Shown here piece after piece: positions 45,073-54,195 of a stretch of 64,000 bases of DNA (within the stretch, counting starts at the first letter, position 1; every line of letters begins with the position of its first letter). The position numbers and the translations under genes were made by a program. The stretch spans positions 469,152 to 533,151 of the forward strand of contig NZ_SKCI01000004.1 of NCBI RefSeq assembly GCF_005434965.1. Direction: 5' to 3'. The notes beneath the pieces were generated by a model. That model worked only from the letters and a program-made list of their open reading frames with translations, had not been told where the DNA came from and searched no databases. The stretch is from Marimonas lutisalis. GTDB taxonomy: Bacteria > Pseudomonadota > Alphaproteobacteria > Rhodobacterales > Rhodobacteraceae.

Positions 45073-45960
45073 TCAGACCTCGGACATGGTTATGCGCGGC
45101 GCGCGTTCAACCACGATGAAGGCCACGCCGGCGATCACGATCACCCCGCCCAACAGGGTGCGCGGGCCTAGACTTTCGCCAAGAAAAAGGATTCCGCCCA
45201 GGACCGAGAAGACCGGCAGCATCAGCAGGAAGGGCGCCACGAGGCTGACCGGGTTGCGGCGGATCAGCGAATACCACATGCCATAGCCCAGCGCCGTCAT
45301 GATGAGGCCCAGGTAGGCCACCGCCGCCCAGACGACCCAGCCGGCCGAGCCGATCGCGGCCACGTGGCCGGATTCGAAGATCAGCGACATGACGAGAAGT
45401 TGCGGCGCGGCAAAGACCGCGATCCAGGCGGTGACGGTCAGCCCGTCGATGTCTTTCAGCGCGCGCACCATCGCCTGGCCCACCGCCCAGGCGAAACACC
45501 CGGCGAGGACCAGCAGGACCGAGCCCCACGCGACCGAGACCTGTGACGCACCGGCGATGAAGGCAACCCCGACAAAGGCCATGGCGATGCCGATCCATTT
45601 GCGCATCCCCGGCGTTTCGCCCAGGAACAGCGCGCCGATCAGAACCAGAAACGGCACTTCGACCTGGACGACCAGTGCGGTGACCGAGGCGTCGAGCCCT
45701 TTCAGGCCGGTGAAGGTGAGGCTGTACTGGATCGCCGCCGCGACGATAGCGATGACGAAGAGCCGCCAAAGATGGCCCACGGGCGGGCGCACGAACCACA
45801 CCAGCGCCAGCGCGGTGACGGTGAAACGCAGCGACATCAGCAGGATCGGCGGGAAATGCGCGATCGCGGCCTTGGCAAAGACGATGCCCATGCCCCAGAC
45901 GAGCGCAACGGAAAGGCCCATGGCGAAATCGATCGGTCTGAGTGCGGCGCGCATGGCCAT
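45073..45960 (-). CDS. DMT-superfamily (EamA) transporter
   Basis: A 295-aa inner-membrane protein with about ten helices in two EamA repeats ([20 protein letters not shown] and [21 protein letters not shown]). The ending [31 protein letters not shown] resembles RhtA/YdcZ-type amino-acid exporters. It is convergent with the phosphodiester glycosidase gene and divergent from truB. The substrate is unknown. It is not closely similar in sequence to the other EamA protein of this window. Confidence 0.85.
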   Translation of the reverse strand: MAMRAALRPIDFAMGLSVALVWGMGIVFAKAAIAHFPPILLMSLRFTVTALALVWFVRPPVGHLWRLFVIAIVAAAIQYSLTFTGLKGLDASVTALVVQVEVPFLVLIGALFLGETPGMRKWIGIAMAFVGVAFIAGASQVSVAWGSVLLVLAGCFAWAVGQAMVRALKDIDGLTVTAWIAVFAAPQLLVMSLIFESGHVAAIGSAGWVVWAAVAYLGLIMTALGYGMWYSLIRRNPVSLVAPFLLMLPVFSVLGGILFLGESLGPRTLLGGVIVIAGVAFIVVERAPRITMSEV

Positions 45961-46090
45961 CCTTTCGTTTTACGGCATTGAACCGCGCCGGCGGCCGGTC
46001 TGCACGCCCGAAAACGACATACGCGCTGGATTGACGGAGACCGCCGCTTGGGATAGGCCGCCGAACCTGTCGATCAAGAGGGCAAGACGC

Positions 46091-47014
46091 ATGGCACGCA
46101 AGCGCAAGGGCCGCGATATTTCCGGCTGGCTGGTGGTGGACAAACCCGCCGGCATGACCTCGACCGCCGTGGTCAACAAGGTGCGCTGGGCGTTCGATGC
46201 GAAAAAGGCGGGCCATGCCGGCACGCTGGATCCCGAGGCCACGGGCGTTCTGGCGGTGGCTCTGGGCGAGGCAACGAAGACCGTGCCCTTTATCACCGAT
46301 GCGCTGAAGGCCTATCGCTTTGCCGTGCGGCTGGGACAGGCGACCAATACCGACGACGCCGAGGGCGAGGTGATCGCCACGTCGGAGGCGCGCCCCGAAG
46401 ACGACGAGATAAAGGAGGCGCTGAACCGCTTTGTCGGCGAGATCATGCAGGTGCCGCCGAAATTCTCGGCAGTGAAGATCGACGGGCAGCGCGCCTACAA
46501 GCTCGCCCGCGAGGGCGAGGAAGTGGAGATCGAGGCGCGGCCGCTCTGGGTCGAGGAACTGGTGATGATCGACCGGCCCGACCCGAACACGGTGATCCTG
46601 GAGATGACCTGCGGCAAGGGCGGCTACGTCCGCGCCATTGCCCGCGACCTGGGCGAGGCGCTGGGCTGTCACGGGCATGTCACCTGGTTGCGGCGGCTGT
46701 GGTCGGGCCCGTTCGAGGCCGGCGACGGCGTGGATATCGACACGATCGACCAGCTCGCGAAAAGTCCCGAGCTGGACAGCTATCTGCGCCCGCTGGAGGA
46801 AGGGCTGGCCGAGCTGCCCGAGGTCAGGGCGACCGACCAGGGCGCCGCGCGCCTGCGCAACGGCAACCCCGGCATGGTGATCGCCCACGATGTCGAATAC
46901 GGCGAGGAATGCTGGGCGTCCTACCAGGGTCAGGCGGTGGCCGTCGGCATCTTCAAGGCCGGAGAGCTGCACCCGTCGCGGGTGTTCAACCTGCCGCCGG
47001 TTGAGCAGGATTAG
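46091..47014 (+). CDS. truB: tRNA pseudouridine-55 synthase
   Basis: A 307-aa enzyme that makes pseudouridine 55 in the T-loop of tRNAs. The catalytic Asp47 is in [46 protein letters not shown] and [12 protein letters not shown] are conserved. The C-terminal PUA-like region covers about 235-300. Start at 46091 ([13 protein letters not shown]) by family comparison; the frame is open for 234 codons further upstream but that part is antisense to the EamA gene. Confidence 0.94.
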   Translation: MARKRKGRDISGWLVVDKPAGMTSTAVVNKVRWAFDAKKAGHAGTLDPEATGVLAVALGEATKTVPFITDALKAYRFAVRLGQATNTDDAEGEVIATSEARPEDDEIKEALNRFVGEIMQVPPKFSAVKIDGQRAYKLAREGEEVEIEARPLWVEELVMIDRPDPNTVILEMTCGKGGYVRAIARDLGEALGCHGHVTWLRRLWSGPFEAGDGVDIDTIDQLAKSPELDSYLRPLEEGLAELPEVRATDQGAARLRNGNPGMVIAHDVEYGEECWASYQGQAVAVGIFKAGELHPSRVFNLPPVEQD

Positions 47015-47022
47015 AGACTGTT

Positions 47023-47727
47023 CTACCAGTCACCTTCATCGTCCCAGCCGACCTGTCCGTGCCGGCGGGCAATGTTTTCCAGGTTCCATTCGTGATGGGT
47101 GATCGCATCGCGGATGTCATCGTAATAGGTGAAGGTCCCATTCTCGAGAACCGCGCCGGCATCGCACATGTCGCGCAACATGTTCTGCGAGTGCGACACG
47201 ACGATCGCGGATGAATTCTTCATCCTCTCATGAAAGACCTTCTTGGCCTTCACCTTGAAATCCGTATCCCCGACCGATGTCACCTCGTCCACGATATAGG
47301 TGTCGAACTTGATTCCCATCGACACCCCGAAGGCCAGCCGCGAGCGCATGCCTGAGGAATACGTGCGCAGCGGGTGATGGAATTGCGGCCCGAGATCGGC
47401 GAATTCCTCGACAAAGGCCATCAGTTCATCGGTATCGACACCGTAGACGCGCGCGATGAAACGGGTGTTCTGGGCGCCGGTGAGCTCGCCATGGAAACTG
47501 CCGGCAAATCCCACCGGCCAGGACAGGGTGCCGGCCACCTTTATCTGCCCGCTGTCGGGCTTCATGGTGCCGGCAATCATCCGGAGCATGGTCGTCTTGC
47601 CCGATCCGTTTCGCCCCAGAAGGCCCACGCTGACGCCGGTGGGAAAAACCGCGTTCACCCCCGCGGCGACAACGGTACGGTGGCCGGTTTCCACGAAGCT
47701 TTTCCAGACGTCGATCAGCTCGATCAT
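47023..47727 (-). CDS. kpsT: Capsular polysaccharide export ABC ATP-binding protein (KpsT-like)
   Basis: A 234-aa ATPase of the group 2 capsule exporter. Walker A is GRNGSGKT (38-45), the signature YSSGMRSRLAFGVS, Walker B TYIVDEVTSVGD and H-loop VVSHSQNMLR, all in the KpsT/CtrD/BexA style. The partner permease KpsM-like is encoded on the other strand at 50414-51220. The KpsE-like gene lies 9 bases upstream on this strand, so the exporter genes are split around a divergent promoter. Confidence 0.9.
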   Translation of the reverse strand: MIELIDVWKSFVETGHRTVVAAGVNAVFPTGVSVGLLGRNGSGKTTMLRMIAGTMKPDSGQIKVAGTLSWPVGFAGSFHGELTGAQNTRFIARVYGVDTDELMAFVEEFADLGPQFHHPLRTYSSGMRSRLAFGVSMGIKFDTYIVDEVTSVGDTDFKVKAKKVFHERMKNSSAIVVSHSQNMLRDMCDAGAVLENGTFTYYDDIRDAITHHEWNLENIARRHGQVGWDDEGDW

Positions 47728-47736
47728 GGCATGACC

Positions 47737-49080
47737 CTATCGACGGTCCTTGATCGCATAGGACAAAAGAACGCCTGTCGACCAGCTCAGCACGATGAAC
47801 AGCGCACTGATCAGCAGGATCATGTCGCGGCGCGGGTAGGTCGATTTTTCCGCCCGCGTGGGCGAAATGAACGGGGCAAGGTATCGCGATTGCCGCTGCG
47901 CCTCGGCCTTGGCCTCGTCGAAGGCCGACAGCGCCGAAAGATAGGCCTGTTCGGCGAACTCGCGGTCGACATCGAGCTCTTCGTAATCACCCAGAAGCGT
48001 CGAATAGGCTTCGCCCGAGAGCGCGCCGGCCTGGCCGAATTTCTGACGTTCGGCCCGGATTCGGGCGCGGATCACGTCGATCTTGCGCTGCACCTGCACC
48101 ACGCGCGGGTCGGTTTCCGAGGTGGTCGTGCTGAGGATATCCAGCTCGATCAGGGCTTCTGCCAGTTGCTGCTGCAGCGTGTTCAGCAGCCCGATCTGCC
48201 CCTGGATGTCGGTTTGCGGATCGACCAGCTGGTGCTTGTTGCGGAAATCGGTAATCGCGCGTCGCGCCTGCTTCAGGCGCTCGATCGCCACTTCCAGCTC
48301 TTCGCGCGCATAGCGCGTGGCGTCCTCGCGCGCGATCGCGCTCAGCTCGTTGATCTTGGCCGAGCTCTCTTCGAAGATGACGCTGGCGATGGTGTGGGAA
48401 TCCACCGGATCGAAGGCGAGGACACGCAGGACCAGCAGGCCGGCCGTGGCATCGTAGTCGATCTTCACCATGCGGCTCCAGTAATCGACAAGGTCCTCGA
48501 TCGTGCCGTTTTCAGGGAACGAGAAGACCGGGTCGTTTTCGGGTTTCGAATATATCTCGCGCAGGTTCAGGCGCTCGTCGATGCGGCTTACCAGCTCCTG
48601 GCTCTGGATGAATTCGTAGAGGATGTCGGTATCCGAAGAGCTGGCCCGCGAAATCTGTGACAGCCCGCCCAGAAGCTCCATCGCCGAGGAGGTTTCCTCG
48701 GTCCGGACCGAAAACCCGACGTCGCTGGCGTATTGATCGGCGGCACGCGCGTGCAGGTACCACCATTCCACCGCCAGCGGCAGGCAGACAAAGACGAAGA
48801 AACTGACAAGGACACCCCAGTGCCGGCGCCGCGGCCGCGACGGGCGCGCAGGCGGCGACACCTTGATCGCATCGATCACCTTTTGCGCGCGCTCGGCTTC
48901 CTCGGCCTTGCGGCGGGCCTGTTCCTCGCGCCGCTGTTGGCGTGGGTTCACCTGACCCGCACCCTTGTTCTTGTTCCGCTTCTTCCGGGCCTGGGCCTGC
49001 TCTTCGGCGGTCTCAGGCGTGTTATCCTGCACTTTTTCGTCAGGCTTCACAGCTGGTTGCGCGGTTTTCTCGGTATCCAA
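47737..49080 (-). CDS. kpsE: Capsule polysaccharide export inner-membrane protein (KpsE/CtrB-like PCP)
   Basis: A 447-aa polysaccharide copolymerase-type protein. A long charged cytoplasmic N-terminus (about 1-85, rich in Lys, Arg, Gln and Glu) is unusual for KpsE. TM1 is VLVSFFVFVCLPLAVEWWYL (about 88-108). The periplasmic part (about 109-420) has long coiled-coil segments (EELEVAIERLKQARRAITDF and DILSTTTSETDPRVVQVQRKIDVIRARIRAE, shown in part). TM2 is MILLISALFIVLSWSTGVLL near the end. It bridges the ABC exporter to an outer-membrane channel not present in this window. Confidence 0.87.
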   Translation of the reverse strand: MDTEKTAQPAVKPDEKVQDNTPETAEEQAQARKKRNKNKGAGQVNPRQQRREEQARRKAEEAERAQKVIDAIKVSPPARPSRPRRRHWGVLVSFFVFVCLPLAVEWWYLHARAADQYASDVGFSVRTEETSSAMELLGGLSQISRASSSDTDILYEFIQSQELVSRIDERLNLREIYSKPENDPVFSFPENGTIEDLVDYWSRMVKIDYDATAGLLVLRVLAFDPVDSHTIASVIFEESSAKINELSAIAREDATRYAREELEVAIERLKQARRAITDFRNKHQLVDPQTDIQGQIGLLNTLQQQLAEALIELDILSTTTSETDPRVVQVQRKIDVIRARIRAERQKFGQAGALSGEAYSTLLGDYEELDVDREFAEQAYLSALSAFDEAKAEAQRQSRYLAPFISPTRAEKSTYPRRDMILLISALFIVLSWSTGVLLSYAIKDRR

Positions 49081-49194
49081 CAGATCACCTTTTCCTGCAG
49101 GTTCAAACGTCTTTTACATGAACGCAAACCGAGGACAAACACAGTTTCCGCGCAGGTATGGACGCATCAGGGCCACTCGCCATGACATGCAGGC
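49081..49194. promoter_or_regulatory. Divergent promoter region of the capsule locus
   Basis: This is the gap upstream of the KpsE-like gene, extending to 49434 if the small reading frame at 49195 is not real. It is visibly richer in A/T than the genes around it (ttcaaacgtcttttacatg) and must carry promoters for both strands. No clear palindrome or repeat was seen. Confidence 0.4.
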
Positions 49195-49431
49195 ATGAAA
49201 CGCCATCAGCGGCTGGCTTCGGCGGGAACCCGCCTGAAAAGGCGACCGGCCCGGCCGGTGCGGCCTGCGGCGAATGCGTGCGATCCGAAATTTGCTCTTT
49301 CCAATCTCGTCGTCCTGAACGATTTGTTCGGCAAAAGGATTTTGCCGCGTCAGCGCCTGAATCCCCGAGGCGAGGCTTTTCTTGCGTGGGCGAAAGCCAT
49401 ATTGTCCACGTCGGAGCAGGAAGACCAATAG
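49195..49431 (+). CDS. Possible small basic protein upstream of the Stf0 sulfotransferase gene
   Basis: A 78-codon frame whose stop lies three bases before the sulfotransferase ATG, in operon-like spacing. The product is basic at the N-terminus (KRHQRLASAGTRLKRRPARP) and has a short hydrophobic middle. The ribosome site is weak and codon use is not clearly that of a gene. It is listed because otherwise 354 bases would stand empty; it may well be leader DNA. Confidence 0.3.
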   Translation: MKRHQRLASAGTRLKRRPARPVRPAANACDPKFALSNLVVLNDLFGKRILPRQRLNPRGEAFLAWAKAILSTSEQEDQ

Positions 49432-49434
49432 AAG

Positions 49435-50283
49435 ATGACCCAGAACGAGCAGAGCCCGGAACCGCCGATGAACAACGTGATCCTGTGCGCGACCCAACGC
49501 TGCGGCTCCACGCTCTTTGTCGAGGATATGCGCAATACCGGCGTGATGGGGCGCCCGGAAGAATGGCTTTTGCCGTGGGACCCCGCGAAAGAGGTGAACT
49601 GGAAAGATGCGTTCGGTGCCGTGCGCAAACGCGCGACCGGCCAGAACGGTGTCATGTCGATCAAGGTCATGGCCAATCAGCTGGCGAATGCCGATGCCTG
49701 CCTTGCCAGTTTCATCGAGCCGAAGGGCAGCGGCACGTTTCCGCATTTCGCTGCCGCCTTCGAAGGCTACACCTGGGTCAAGCTCACCCGCCGCGACACG
49801 GTTGCGCAGGCTATTTCGCGGGTGATGTCGCGCCAGACGGGCATCAACCACGCCACCGCCACGCCCGAGGACGACCATTTCGCAGGAAACCTGCAAAAGG
49901 GTTACAAGTCGGATTACAACAAGCAAACGGTTTACCGTTACAATCCGATCCTGCGCGATCTGACCTCGATCGTGCTGGAGAACCTGACCTGGGATCGGTT
50001 CTTTGAAACCAACGGGATCACGCCCACGGAATTCGTCTACGAGGACGTGGCCCGGGATCCGGAGATGACACATCTCGATACCGTGGCGCAGATCGCCGGG
50101 CTGAAGGGCGGCTTCGCACGGACCGAACGCAAGCTGGTCAAGCTTGCCAACGAGAAAAACCAGCAGTGGCGGACCCAATTCCTGGAGGATGCGGTGAAAT
50201 GGAATTTCCGCCCCGAGAAGCCGCAGCGCGCGCTTGCCCAGGAACAGGAAAAGCCGCAGGAAACGCCCGGCGCTTCGTCATGA
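49435..50283 (+). CDS. Stf0-type sulfotransferase
   Basis: A 282-aa PAPS-dependent sulfotransferase of the Stf0 family, the type that sulfates trehalose in mycobacteria. The 5'-phosphosulfate loop is CATQRCGSTLFVEDM, followed by GVMGRPEEWLLPW, the Stf0 hallmark. The 3'-phosphate region is WVKLTRRDTVAQAISRV. EFVYEDVARDPEMT is the late conserved stretch. It lies between the KpsE and KpsM-like genes, so its likely target is the exported polysaccharide or its precursor; this is inferred from place. No membrane segment. Confidence 0.85.
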   Translation: MTQNEQSPEPPMNNVILCATQRCGSTLFVEDMRNTGVMGRPEEWLLPWDPAKEVNWKDAFGAVRKRATGQNGVMSIKVMANQLANADACLASFIEPKGSGTFPHFAAAFEGYTWVKLTRRDTVAQAISRVMSRQTGINHATATPEDDHFAGNLQKGYKSDYNKQTVYRYNPILRDLTSIVLENLTWDRFFETNGITPTEFVYEDVARDPEMTHLDTVAQIAGLKGGFARTERKLVKLANEKNQQWRTQFLEDAVKWNFRPEKPQRALAQEQEKPQETPGASS

Positions 50284-50413
50284 TCGGGGTGCACCTTGCA
50301 CGGCAGGCGTGTTGACATGTCACGGCGAACCGGGCCATTGACCGGCATGTCCAGGTCCTGTGATATTCCGGTGGCGCATCCCGTACGGCGCGCAGCCCGG
50401 CAGAACTGTTTGC

Positions 50414-51220
50414 ATGGCCATGTCTGATTTCTCGGTCCGCTCCGCAGAAGAACGCAGGTTCAAGACGCCCCGCGCCGTCTTTGCCCTGCTCGTGCGCGAA
50501 ATTTCGACCACCTATGGAAGATCCCCGGGGGGGTATTTCTGGGCGATCATGGAACCGGTTCTGGGCATCGGTCTCTTGACGGTCGTGTTCTCGCTGGTCA
50601 TGCGATCGCCGCCGATCGGTGTAAACTTCCAGATCTATTACGCAACCGGGATGCTCCCGTTCCTCTATTACCGTGACCTTGAGCAGAAAATTCAAAGCTC
50701 GATCCGGTTCTCGCGGGCACTGCTCTACTATCCCAGCGTCACCTACATGGATTCGCTAATCGCGCGCCTGATATTCAGCAGCATGACGCAAATCATGATC
50801 GGGTATCTGATCATTGGCGCCATTATCATGATATGGGAAACGCGCGCTTCGATCACACCGGGTTACGTCATGTCCGCCGTAAGCGCGACGATAGTTCTCG
50901 GGGTCGGCGTTGGAGCCCTGAATTGCTACCTGACCTCGGTTGCGCCGCTTTGGCAGCAGGCCTGGTCAGTGATCAATCGTCCCTTGCTTATCGTGTCGGG
51001 CGTTATCTTCCTGCACGATGACATTCCCGAGCCGTGGAAAACCTATCTTGAATGGAACCCGCTGGTGCACATCATCGGGCAGATGCGGCGCGGTTTCTAT
51101 CCGAACTACCAGGGCGATTATGTCTCGATGGTCTATCCCTTCCTCTTCGGATTGATCTGCCTCGTGATCGGATTGATCCTGCTCAATCGATTCAACCGCG
51201 ATATCCTGAACTCGCTGTGA
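50414..51220 (+). CDS. kpsM: Capsular polysaccharide ABC export permease (KpsM-like)
   Basis: A 268-aa ABC-2 type inner-membrane permease with six helices. The N-terminal stretch VFALLVREISTTYGRSPGGYFWAIMEPVLGIGLLTVVF and the C-terminal WNPLVHIIGQMRRGFYPNY, followed by LLNRFNRDILNS, are typical of KpsM/BexB/CtrC. Two ATG codons (50414, 50420) are possible starts. It works with the KpsT-like ATPase encoded on the opposite strand. Its stop overlaps the next gene by GTGA. Confidence 0.88.
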   Translation: MAMSDFSVRSAEERRFKTPRAVFALLVREISTTYGRSPGGYFWAIMEPVLGIGLLTVVFSLVMRSPPIGVNFQIYYATGMLPFLYYRDLEQKIQSSIRFSRALLYYPSVTYMDSLIARLIFSSMTQIMIGYLIIGAIIMIWETRASITPGYVMSAVSATIVLGVGVGALNCYLTSVAPLWQQAWSVINRPLLIVSGVIFLHDDIPEPWKTYLEWNPLVHIIGQMRRGFYPNYQGDYVSMVYPFLFGLICLVIGLILLNRFNRDILNSL

Positions 51221-52152
51221 GGCAGAGCGTGCGTAACACCCATATCGCGATCCTGATGGCCACCTATAACGGCGCGGCGCACCTGTCCGAGCAGCTTGCT
51301 TCGATAGCCGCGCAAAGCCATCGCAACTGGTCCCTGTGGATCAGCGATGACGGGTCCTCGGATGCGACGGCGCAGATCATCGAGGACTTTGCCGCCGATC
51401 ATACAGCCCACCAGATCACGCGGCTTGACGGGCCGCGGCAGGGACCGACCCGGAATTTCCTGTCGCTGGTGCACCGCCCCGATATTCCACGTGGCCCGAT
51501 CGCCTTTGCCGATCAGGATGATGTCTGGCTACCTGACCGGCTTGAGCGCGGATTGCGCGCCATCGGCGCGGACACGGCACAGCCGGCGCTTTATGGGTCG
51601 CGGACCGTTATCGTGGATGACGACCTGAAGCAGATGGGATATTCGCCGCTGTTTACGCGCCCGCCCGGGTTTGCAAACGCCATCGTGCAAAGCATCGCCG
51701 GCGGCAACACCATGCTGATGAACGCCGCCGCGCATGAACTGCTGCGCCAGGCCCATCACGAACTGAACGTGGTCACGCACGACTGGTGGGCCTACCAGTT
51801 GATCTCGGCCGCGGGCGGGCGGGTAATCTATGACCCCGCCCCGACGATCCTTTACCGCCAGCACGACAACAACATCATCGGCTCGAACACGGGGCTGATG
51901 GCGCAGGTCAAACGGCTTTACGCCGTGCTCAACAACCGGTTCCGCGACTGGAACAGCCGCAACCTGGCCGCGCTCGAAGCGTGCAGCGACATGCTGACCG
52001 CCGAGAACCGCGCGCTGGTCGCGTCCTTTCAGAATCTGCGCGCCGAAACCGGCGCGCGCGCGCTGCGCCACCTTGAACGCTCGGGTATCTACCGCCAGAC
52101 CGCGCATGGCGACCGGTCGCTGAAAATCGCTGCCTACCTGGGCAAGCTATAG
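51217..52152 (+). CDS. Family 2 glycosyltransferase (rhamnosyltransferase-like)
   Basis: A 311-aa GT-A fold enzyme. HIAILMATYNGAAHLSEQLASIAAQ is the nucleotide-sugar start, ISDDGSSD the first acidic motif, and FADQDDVWLPDRL carries the DxD region. HDWWAYQLISAAGG and TILYRQHDNNIIGSN are features shared with rhamnosyl and capsule glycosyltransferases. The GTG start overlapping the KpsM-like stop is preferred; a second GTG lies four codons on. With a complete rml set nearby, a rhamnose donor is plausible. Confidence 0.83.
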   Translation: MRQSVRNTHIAILMATYNGAAHLSEQLASIAAQSHRNWSLWISDDGSSDATAQIIEDFAADHTAHQITRLDGPRQGPTRNFLSLVHRPDIPRGPIAFADQDDVWLPDRLERGLRAIGADTAQPALYGSRTVIVDDDLKQMGYSPLFTRPPGFANAIVQSIAGGNTMLMNAAAHELLRQAHHELNVVTHDWWAYQLISAAGGRVIYDPAPTILYRQHDNNIIGSNTGLMAQVKRLYAVLNNRFRDWNSRNLAALEACSDMLTAENRALVASFQNLRAETGARALRHLERSGIYRQTAHGDRSLKIAAYLGKL

Positions 52153-52238
52153 CAAGTGCGCGTTTTTCCGGATTCGGCAAATTGCCTGTGGCAGGCACAT
52201 TTGCTATCGCGGGGCGCAACATCACAAAGAGGCATGTC

Positions 52239-53249
52239 GTGAGCCGTTTCGATTTTCCGCCGCCCGGGCCCAAACCGTTCACACTGGTCTTTCCGCATAT
52301 TCCGAAAACCGGCGGCACAACGCTGCTCTATCACTTCCGGCGCAACCTTGGCGACAACGCGATCCTGTCCTATGGCCAGCACAACCGCGTGACCCGGTTT
52401 TTCACCAACCGGCCGCAGTTGGAAGAAATGTCGCGTGAGGACATCGACGGCCTGCATGTCGTGCAGGGCCATGGCGTATCGTCAGAGGTGCTGCCCTGGC
52501 TGGGCGACACCGCGATCAAGCTGCTCGTGGTGCTGCGCCACCCGGTGGGCCTGACCCGGTCGCGCTTCAATCACCGCAAGACCAACCTGGCCAAGCGCGC
52601 GCTCGAGGTCAGCTCGGACGACTTTGTCCGGCAGGACGGCGAAAACTTCTTCTCCTCCCTGCTGATCAACAAGTTCGCGGCGCTGGCCGATGCCGGGGCG
52701 CAATCCCCGCAGGACAAGGTGATCTCGATCCTGCGCAAGTTCGACTATGTCTTCACGACCGAGCAGCTGGATGCGCAGGTGCAGGGCCTGATGGACGAGT
52801 TGAACCTGCCGCACGAGATGGAACGCCGCCGCGTGGCGGAGCAGAAGGCGACGCTTGAGCTGAGCGACGATGAGATCGCGGCGCGCCATCCGCTTGACCT
52901 GGCGATGTTTGAAAAGGCCAACAGGGTTGTTTCCGGCGAAGGCACGCACAACCCGTTCGGCTTTGATGCCGAGGGCCGCGCACGGGCCATGGCCGCGCTG
53001 AGCGCGGCGCAGGACGGCGATGCCGTGCGTCTGGCCTATGTCGATCTTGCCAAGGCGATCTGCCATAACCTGCGCGCCGAGGCCGCGCTGGCCAAGCTGG
53101 AGAGGCCGGCGCCGGTGGCGCTGAACGACCGCGCCCTGTTCCAGGAAATCCTGCAGGAGCACTGGGCCCGGATGGAGCGCGGCCTGTCGGAGGAACGCAG
53201 GAAAATCTCGGCCGACTGGCGCGAGGCCTGGCTGAAGAACAACAGCTGA
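52239..53249 (+). CDS. Sulfotransferase-family protein (Sulfotransfer_2-like)
   Basis: A 336-aa cytosolic or peripheral protein with the PAPS motifs FPHIPKTGGTTLLYHF (5'-phosphosulfate loop) and LLVVLRHPVGLTRSRFNH (3'-phosphate site). The C-terminal third is helical and charged (ARAMAALSAAQDGDAVR, LSEERRKISADWREAWL). A GTG start at 52239 is supported by AGAGG about 7 bases before; an in-frame ATG further upstream has no such site. It is the last plus-strand gene before the convergent rml block. The acceptor is unknown. Confidence 0.78.
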   Translation: MSRFDFPPPGPKPFTLVFPHIPKTGGTTLLYHFRRNLGDNAILSYGQHNRVTRFFTNRPQLEEMSREDIDGLHVVQGHGVSSEVLPWLGDTAIKLLVVLRHPVGLTRSRFNHRKTNLAKRALEVSSDDFVRQDGENFFSSLLINKFAALADAGAQSPQDKVISILRKFDYVFTTEQLDAQVQGLMDELNLPHEMERRRVAEQKATLELSDDEIAARHPLDLAMFEKANRVVSGEGTHNPFGFDAEGRARAMAALSAAQDGDAVRLAYVDLAKAICHNLRAEAALAKLERPAPVALNDRALFQEILQEHWARMERGLSEERRKISADWREAWLKNNS

Positions 53250-53259
53250 GCGTGGCGGT

Positions 53260-54195
53260 TCAGGCGCCGTTGCCGCCCGTTTCAAGCGCCCGGACCAGCC
53301 CGCGCGCGACATCCTCAATCGACCGTGTGGGCGCCCAGTCGAAGATGCGGCGGGCCCTGTCATTCGACAGCACGTTATAGGCGATCTCGGGCTGCTTGTC
53401 GGGCAGCGGGCGCAGCTGTGGCGTCCTGCCTGTCGCCTCGGCGCAGAGGGCGATCACCTGGTTGATGCTGAGCCCGGTGCCGGACGAGGCATTGACGATC
53501 TGGTTGCCCGCGTCGCGCGCATCCGCCGCCAGGACCAGATCGGCCAGGTCCTCGACCGCGAAGTAATCGCGCACCGTCGTGCCATCGCCGAAGACGTTGA
53601 CCGGCTCGCCCCGGATAAGCGCGTGAATGACCGACGGGAAAAGACCGTGCACACCGACCGAAAGCATCTGGTGCCGGCCCACGGGGTTGGACGGGCGCAG
53701 GATGGTATAGCGGCGCCCGTCACTACCCCAGAACCCCTGGATGGCCTTCTCGATGCACAGTTTGCCATAGCCATAGGGCGTGCAGGGCACGCAGAGCTGC
53801 GCTTCGGTGATCTTTTCGCTCTGGTCCACGGCGCCATAGACCGCGCCGCCGGAACTCAGAAACATCAGGTGTTTGACGCCGGTTTTCTTCAGCGCGGTCA
53901 GGAACCGGCTGTGGGCGACCACGTTTTCGCGCAGCTCGGATACCAGGGTGTTGTTCGGTGTATTGGGCTTCGTCGCCCAGCTGGCCACCAGGACGGTGCT
54001 GATACCGTCAAAGACGCGCATGTCCATGCCGCCTTCGAAATCGAAGTCGTGCACCGACTCGGCCCCGGCAAAAAGATCGCCGGGCAGCTCGGCCTTGTTG
54101 CGCACCAGCGCGCGGTAGGGCATCGCACGGTCTTGCATGGCCTCTGCCATGCTGCGTCCGATAAACCCCGATGCGCCCAGAATACAGAACATCAA
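53260..54195 (-). CDS. NAD-dependent epimerase/dehydratase (extended SDR)
   Basis: A 311-aa nucleotide-sugar enzyme. The cofactor motif is GASGFIGRS (about 8-16), the catalytic pair is YGYGK, and FLSSGGAVYGAVD and LRPSNPVGRH are as in UDP-glucose epimerases. Start overlaps the upstream glycosyltransferase stop by ATGA. It probably supplies one sugar of the polysaccharide; whether it epimerises at C4 cannot be told. Confidence 0.83.
   Translation of the reverse strand: MMFCILGASGFIGRSMAEAMQDRAMPYRALVRNKAELPGDLFAGAESVHDFDFEGGMDMRVFDGISTVLVASWATKPNTPNNTLVSELRENVVAHSRFLTALKKTGVKHLMFLSSGGAVYGAVDQSEKITEAQLCVPCTPYGYGKLCIEKAIQGFWGSDGRRYTILRPSNPVGRHQMLSVGVHGLFPSVIHALIRGEPVNVFGDGTTVRDYFAVEDLADLVLAADARDAGNQIVNASSGTGLSINQVIALCAEATGRTPQLRPLPDKQPEIAYNVLSNDRARRIFDWAPTRSIEDVARGLVRALETGGNGA

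Noticed and set aside
45389..46090. Long N-terminal extension of TruB
   Set aside because: The extension is antisense to the EamA gene and has no TruB similarity; the family start is [13 protein letters not shown] at 46091.
45107..46972. A 621-codon minus-strand frame spanning two genes
   Set aside because: It is antisense to truB and out of frame with the EamA transporter, both of which have clear family motifs.
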